NCBI GenBank assembly: GCA_017654935.2
Contig: CM065699.1
Coordinates: 11,433,966 to 11,497,965, forward strand
DNA length: 64,000 nucleotides
Source: Phymorhynchus buccinoides
Lineage: Eukaryota; Mollusca; Gastropoda; Neogastropoda; Raphitomidae
Reading direction: 5' to 3'
Below are positions 57,936 through 64,000 of this stretch, piece by piece (position 1 is the first letter of the stretch; every line of letters starts with the position of its first letter). The notes under the pieces were generated by a model. The model did no database searches. It saw only the letters and a program-made list of their open reading frames with translations, and had not been told where the DNA came from. The position numbers and the translations under genes were made by a program.

Positions 57936-58698
57936 AATCTGGCAAAAACAGATTTGTATCCCAAAACAGTCATGTATGCAGGTGCAATAAAGGGAAAGAA
58001 CTACGCAAAGAGAAGGTAACAAATGAAGGGAGGAAGATTACAATAAAAAAGAAAGAAAATAATAACAATTTTAAAAAAAAGTGAAGGACAAGGCAGATTA
58101 ATAGAATTGCTAAAAGAGCCAAGACGTGAAAAAACAATAACAAATACAAATTAAGGAGAAAAAACCAGAGAAGCGCAAATGACAGAAAGAAACACACATA
58201 AAAAAGGAAGACAAAATATACAGAAAAGGACAAATGATGGAGACAAACACACAGAACGGACATGTGACTAAAGCCAGGGCCATACCAAGTGATTCGTAAG
58301 AGGGGGTGGGTGGGTTTCCGCCAGGGGTCCAAGGAGCGGTGTACAATTTAGTGATTATTAAGGCCAAAATCGAGCCATTTTCCTACTTTTTCCTGCTTTC
58401 TTTTTTATCTTCCTTTTCTTTCTTTTTTCATCAATAAAATGCAAAGAAAAGTGTTTATAATTAGTCTCCGACCGATTGGACGTTAATCTCATCATCATCG
58501 TTTATAATTATATCCAAAATCCAATTGCCACGGGGGGAGAGAAGGAGAGAGAGAGAGAGAGAATGAATGAATGAATTAATTGTATTTATAGAGGGTAATA
58601 GAATAAGCAGCAATACAAGAGAGAGAAAGAGAGAGATGTCAATGTCATTAGCAACGCATTAATGGTGCATTGATAGCTAAGCACTAAAGATTTGTTGA

Positions 58699-58873
58699 TA
58701 GGTGAAGACGGGGTAAAAAGCCCATGGGCGGGTAAGAAGCCCATGCCAATTATCTCATGAAATGAAGCAAATTTCAGTCAAATTTTGCGGTTGACTGAAA
58801 TTTTCTTCATTTCATGAGATAATTGGCATGGGCTTCTTACCCGCCCATGGGCTTTTTACCCCGTCTTCACCTA
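58699..58873. mobile_element. Palindromic TA-flanked element, family A, copy 4
   Basis: A shorter loop (175 bp). Both ends carry the same variant GGTGAAG/CTTCACC, and both arms have gcccatgggc and ccatgccaa, unlike copies 2, 3, 5 and 8. Confidence 0.9.
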
Positions 58874-59284
58874 TTAGTTTCTTTTTCAGATGTCAAGTTT
58901 TATAGAATTCGCACGAAATACAGGCGTTTTCTGTTCCTTTGACAAGCTGTGGCGGGGCTTTTGTACAAGGCATTTACAGTATTTTGATCTGTACCTTATT
59001 GGCCCTAACCATTGTGTTGGCTATGTTGAATGCGCTGGGTTATTAAAACGCAATAAGCCTGCGTTGCTTAAAGCAGAGCGCTCTGAGAAGAAAACACAAA
59101 GCGCCAAACTTACAGCTATAAATTCAATCAATCCATCAATCAATCAATATTTATTATCCCCATTAAAATGAACAAGGACATTTTGTTTGCTGTCACATTA
59201 AAACATACAATACAACGCAATGCACACGAGAAGTAGCATATCACATATATGAGATTATGAGTATTATGCATACACAACAACAAC

Positions 59285-59427
<143 letters not shown>

Positions 59428-59879
59428 CACTACACACACACCCTCTAACACGCACATACAACTGCACCCATACGCACACACACGCTTCCGCATAATTTGT
59501 GAGCACCACTTGCAAACTTATGCAATATACGCCTACTATTAAATATTACCCATCTTTAATTTTCACAAAGTTTCAAAATTTGTTTTCTGATTTGTGAGAA
59601 GCTTAATTAACTGAAATATCCATTTTTGTGCAACGTTTCATTGGCCTCTTTATTTCTTTTCTTTAAAAAAACCCCTTACGATCCTATGAAAAAACAAATG
59701 TACTTTGCTATTGGGGTTAAGGTTTACGTATTTTCCTTTCTGTCTGCGAACAAGCATGTCCTGTTTCTACAGACTGGTTACTTCTTCGTAGTTCTTTTTC
59801 TTCTTCTTCGATCGCTCAGACAGTTTCCTGTCAATTATGAGCGCTGATGCGTCATGCCGCCGTTATGCGCCTATAAGTA

Positions 59880-60100
59880 AGAAATAATTAGACCCAGCAT
59901 GTCCGACCTCCGTCGGCTGGAGGAAATCTTTTTGAAAGTGTTTCTTGAAAAAAGGGCAGGAGAATGGATCGGAAAAGCAGAAAGATAGTAGATGACAGCA
60001 AGCAAAGGGAAAAGGCAGAGTCAAAGAGAGTGACAGATTAGAGGAAGTTACAAGCACAGAACTTCCAGAAGGCAGGTGGGGGAACTATTTATACAAAGGC
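59880..60100 (-). mobile_element. SINE-like repeat (family L) fragment, minus strand
   Basis: ggcagagtcaaagagagtga and aacttccagaaggcag are the inverse of the 52,995 copy. Confidence 0.55.
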
Positions 60101-60162
60101 TACATAGGTTCCGGGTTAAGGGGCAGTGACATTTTGGAGAAGCCCCCCAGAAATTTTTGCGA

Positions 60163-60380
60163 TAGGGGAAGACGGGGTAAAAAGCGCATGGGCGGGTAAG
60201 AAGCCCACCCCAATTATCTCATGAAATAAAGAAAATTTCAGTCAAATTTGCCCATGAGACGAATGCTAGACATTAACGCTCGTCTCATGGGCAAAATGAG
60301 ACTGAAATTTGTTTCATTTCATGAGATAATTGGGGTGAGCTTCTTACCCGCCCATGCGCTTTTTACCCCGTCTTCCCCTA
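60163..60380. mobile_element. Palindromic TA-flanked element, family A, copy 5
   Basis: 218 bp, gcgcatgggc subtype, both arms paired. Confidence 0.9.
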
Positions 60381-60828
60381 TATAAAAGGCAAAAATTAAG
60401 TCATTTTCTTATGTTTCAACCTTGTATAAGGCACATGCTTGGGGCAGGGGGGGGGGGGGGGAACCAGGACCCCAACCCTAGATTCGACCATGCTATGCTT
60501 TCTGGGAGTTCGTCCATGTGCCTGCCAGCTTGTTTCTCAATCTATGGCAGTAAATCCGGTACCATTGACACTGAACCATGTTCGCAGGTTTTCAGGGCAG
60601 TGTAGGGGTTAATACCTCGCCTTTAGTCTGGTAACGCCAGCACAGCAGAGCAGAGCTAGCTGTGCGATACCCGAGTCCCATGGGGTGTGTGTTGCTGTAG
60701 ACTCTGTGCAGTGATCGTCAGTGCTGTGTCGACTGTTGCCTATCAATACGTCTGTGGGGGAAAGAAGGCGATGTGAGCCCTTCATTTCTTGATGTTTGAT
60801 TCGGGTAAGATATTTGAGTAACTACGTG

Positions 60829-60833
60829 TGTGT

Positions 60834-60906
<73 letters not shown>
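60829..60906. repeat. (GT)n microsatellite
   Basis: About 38 GT repeats. Confidence 0.95.
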
Positions 60907-60910
<4 letters not shown>

Positions 60911-61326
60911 AGTGTTTTTTTGGTGTTATATGTAACAAACTTCATTTGAAAAGTTATCTTCAAAATATACTTTATTTTTCACTCTTTCTCCCCGCAATTA
61001 ACCCCCAGTAATAATTATCATTACTAGCATAATGACAAATGATTCGGAGGGTCAAAGTAGGTCTAGGTCTTTTGTCAACGACGTTTATCAGTCCAACGTA
61101 CATTTCGTAATGCTGAAGTTTTGATTATTTGATCACTGAGATATTTTGAGGAAAGAGATTAGCGACAGATTGGTTTCTCGCTTTTTGTCCAATAATGGTA
61201 AGGAAGTTCTGAAGTTTGTGACTCATTCAGGGGATTTCGTCATCAATTAATCATCAATCATACACATGCATAAAATCTTCTTACTGTTTCAATGTGTCCA
61301 CTTGGTGCTTAAAATGTTCTTTCAAT

Positions 61327-61552
61327 TAGGTTGGGTAAGACGGGGTAAAAAGCCCATGGGCGGGTAAGACGCCCATGCCAATTATCTCATGAAATAAAGA
61401 AAATTGCAGTCACATTGTGCCCATGAGACGCGTGTTAATGTTTAGCATTCGTCTCATGGGCAAATTTGACTGAAATTTTCTTTATTTCAGTCATGAGATA
61501 ATTGGCATGGGCTTCCTACCCGCCCATGGGCTTTTTACCTCGTCTTCCCCTA
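61327..61552. mobile_element. Palindromic TA-flanked element, family A, copy 6
   Basis: 226 bp, gcccatgggc/catgcc subtype; the left end is degraded (aggttgggtaagacgggg). Confidence 0.85.
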
Positions 61553-61806
61553 TAGAACATACGACTTTTGTGTTTATGACTTTTCTATTCATCCCGGCGC
61601 TTTCACAAAATGCAGATGAAATCAACGTTATTAGTCTACCAGGTTATAGTTCACGCTGTGACGTCTTCAACCGAAAACAGTTTAACGTCCTCCGGTCTGG
61701 AGCAGACACATTATGGAACATTAGTAGATGTAAAGATGGTGGGAACGATCCTGGAGACAATGCCCGGAGGCAGGGCAACACCAGGAAAGTCCTGAATTGT
61801 TAACAA

Positions 61807-61957
61807 TAGGGGAAGATTGGGTAAAAAGCCCATGGGCGGGTAAGAAACATTAACACTCGTCTCATGGACAAAATGTGACTGAAATTTGCTTTATTTCATG
61901 AGATAATTGGCATGGGCTTCTTACCCGCCCATGGGCTTTTTACCCCGTCTTCCCCTA
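61807..61957. mobile_element. Palindromic TA-flanked element, family A, copy 7
   Basis: 151 bp, with a left-arm deletion after gggcgggtaagaa. Confidence 0.88.
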
Positions 61958-62171
61958 CATATGTATATTTAGAAGTAAATAAACACACCGATTTCTACTA
62001 CATGGGTTACTTTATAGGCCTAACGTCCATTTTTGCCTACACGAGTAAGTCTAGGCCTACTAGGAATTACCGTTCGAGAGAGTGAGGTTACAGAGTGATC
62101 AATGTTCTTCGTGGCCATGCTGCTAGCGTCCATTTTGTGAAAGACAAGCTTGCTCGATCATTTTACGCCAA

Positions 62172-62418
62172 TTAACCCTTTCACCGCCAGCCACATTTCA
62201 GACAAAAATGTCCATTAAAATGACCTGGGTATAGAGCAAAATCCACCTGCAGTATTTGGGGATTCTTCTGTGACATATATAAAATAAGGTCTATCCTTAC
62301 TTCCCCAAACTAAGACAACAGAGTCTTTGGATAAGAGACCCCAATTTGATGCCTTTTAGTGACGTAGGTGTCAAATCACTGTCGTGCTAAAATGCGACTT
62401 TCGCGATGAAAGGGTTAA
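62172..62418 (-). mobile_element. piggyBac-like element, family B
   Basis: TTAA at both ends. It begins ccctttcaccgccagccaca and ends with the gcgactttcgcgatgaaaggg side, so it is opposite to the 21,255 copy. Confidence 0.8.
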
Positions 62419-63257
62419 AGTCTATAGGTGTTTAGGGGAATGATCTGAATTGACAAGAAGTCTGGGGCATGGGCAGCCTAAGCATTCATTTCAGTTGTTT
62501 ATTGATTAAATTCTGCTTAACGTCCTCTTCCGGCCTGGAACCGGACACATATGGGACATTAGTAGATATAAAGATGGGGGGAACGATCCTGGAGGCAATG
62601 CCCGGAGGCAGTGCAACACCAGGAAAGTCCCGAATTTTCAACAGTACATATGTGTATTGGCCAAGAAGCGATAAAGCATTTATCATGCCTGTCTGTTGAG
62701 TCATATAAGTAGGCCTGTAACCTTGGACTTTATGGCTTATATTTATAACAACTATCACTAAGCACCCTGTGTGGTATTTTGAGTCCTTTCTGTTGTTTCT
62801 ACTGTGTTGGCTTTAGTACATTTATTATACTTTTTTGTTTGTTTGTTTACTATTGAATGTATTTGTGAACAACATAATTTGAAGGGTTATTTCGAGTTTC
62901 GATGACAGTTTGTGGAGCGTTGTCTATAAAAACAATATCTCCGATGAATTCAAAAATTAGATTTCTGTGGGTTGCTACTCAGATAAACCTACTGGAAGGT
63001 TTTTCTTCTTATCACCTTTTTTTCTGTTTCGTCATTTAGCAAAGTACTATGAAGTTTTGAACATCTTTCGATGAAATTTGAAAGTTACGAAGAAATTTTA
63101 AATGAAAATCGGCGGAGGGTTGGGTACTTGGGGTTATATACAGAGACTGTTGATTTATTCATTACGTAACGGCTCATATCTTAAAGGAAAAAACCACGTG
63201 CAGACAATAATAAGAGTTCCATAAAATAAACCCTTTCAATTCTTGAGATCATGGATG

Positions 63258-63485
63258 TTATAATGGTCAACCTATGGCGATATTTTTCACGCCAGAGGGC
63301 AGTCAATGCACTAGGGGCTTATCACGCGATTTTCTTACTTGGGCGTAGTGAGAGAGAGAGTGATGGTAGGACCACTCACTGTCTCTCTCTCTTTCTTTAC
63401 CCCCAACTAATAATATAGAGAGGATTAGCCCCACACGAGCGTCATGCCCTCTGGCGTGAGAAAAATCGCACTAAGTCTCTCATTA
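63258..63485. mobile_element. Diverged relative of the palindromic element at 46,014
   Basis: cgccagagggcagtcaatg and catgccctctggcg arms with gcttatcacgcgattttctta resemble the 46,014 arms; the central GA/CT run is new. Confidence 0.6.
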
Positions 63486-63530
63486 AGATAAAGTTGCAGG
63501 TTTTTCTGTTGCCTTTTTAGTAGGGGAAGA

Positions 63531-63738
63531 CGGGGTAAAAAGCGCATGGGCGGGTAAGAAGCCCACCCCAATTATCTCATGAAATAAAGAAAATTTCAGT
63601 CAAATTTGCCCATGAGACGAATGCTAGACATTAACGCTCGTCTCATGGGCAAAATGAGACTGAAATTTGCTTCATTTCATGAGATAATTGGGGTGGGCTT
63701 CTTACCCGCCCATGCGCTTTTTATCCCGTCTTCCCCTA
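63531..63738. mobile_element. Palindromic TA-flanked element, family A, copy 8
   Basis: 208 bp, gcgcatgggc subtype; the arms match almost perfectly (one ttatccc for ttacccc change). Confidence 0.9.
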
Positions 63739-63831
63739 CATACGTTTTAGAGACAAATGTGGTCTTCTGAAAGGGTTCGAATAAATTAGAATTAAACTGT
63801 CCCTCTTTTGGGAAGCTTTGTGTCATCGTTG

Positions 63832-64000
63832 GTTTAAAGACCCATCAGGTCACGTGTCAAAATCACGGGTTTCATGTGTCTTCCCTCTTATAGCTGGTAA
63901 GAAATCTTGTTTTGATCAGGTTTGACTCCCATACAAATGTCCCCAAATTGAAAACGAAATATCATTTTAAAGAGCAGCCTCAATTTTATGTTGGGGACAT
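63832..64000. mobile_element. MITE-like repeat cut by the window end
   Basis: Same sequence as 50,385 onward (taaagacccatcaggtcacg to gttggggacat). Confidence 0.7.

Larger units (their letters stand above)
61610..62655. repeat. Diverged direct repeat pair (~130 bp) around family A and B elements
   Basis: ttagtaga-ataaagatgg and acgatcctggag-caatgccc blocks occur at about 61,680-61,800 and 62,515-62,640, in the same order. Confidence 0.65.

Noticed and set aside
57180..58084. Short open frames in 57.2-58.1 kb
   Set aside because: They overlap family A and B inverted-repeat elements and carry no recognisable domain.

Overview
The window is eukaryotic nuclear DNA: spliced exons with GT/GC...AG introns, dense microsatellites and interspersed repeats, and no bacterial gene organisation. 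The mix of Penelope-like, DIRS-like and LINE elements, tRNA-headed SINEs and many short inverted-repeat elements, with an invertebrate-like axonemal dynein, suggests a metazoan, most likely a lophotrochozoan such as a marine gastropod. The species is an inference.

One host gene can be supported: the 3' third of an outer-arm axonemal dynein heavy chain of the DNAH5/DNAH8 class, on the + strand. I place 20 exons between 4,994 and 43,825; all phases agree and the frame runs unbroken to a TAG stop, followed by AATAAA at 44,138. They encode about 1,420 residues: stalk coiled coil 1, microtubule-binding domain, coiled coil 2, AAA5, AAA6 and the C-terminal domain. The rest of the gene lies upstream of the window. 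Only about 4.3 kb of this 39-kb stretch is coding.

The most striking feature is the state of the exon edges. At about half of the exons, a stretch spanning the splice junction (last exon bases plus GT donor, or AG acceptor plus first exon bases) is amplified into the neighbouring intron. Arrays include 74 bp x ~27 before exon A, ~90 bp x ~13 before exon D, 92 bp x 3 before exon F, 84 bp x 8 after exons J and K, 49 bp x ~25 after exon M, 137 bp x 2 before exon O and 57 bp x ~10 after exon R. Exons G and H each have one nearly whole extra copy.

Introns also hold a degenerate Penelope-like element whose GIY-YIG region has become an 81-bp array (11.6-13.6 kb), an 88-bp satellite (13.6-15.3 kb), a 0.94-kb hAT-like element (10.4-11.3 kb), a DIRS-like remnant (22-26.3 kb) and TTAA- or TA-flanked inverted-repeat elements.

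From 44.2 kb to the end I see no host gene. This part holds a LINE 3' end on the minus strand (49.4-50.3 kb), SINEs, long inverted-repeat elements, CT/GT/AC/poly-C tracts, and eight copies of one ~0.2-kb palindromic TA-flanked element clustered in 56.2-63.7 kb, one nested inside a TTAA-flanked element.
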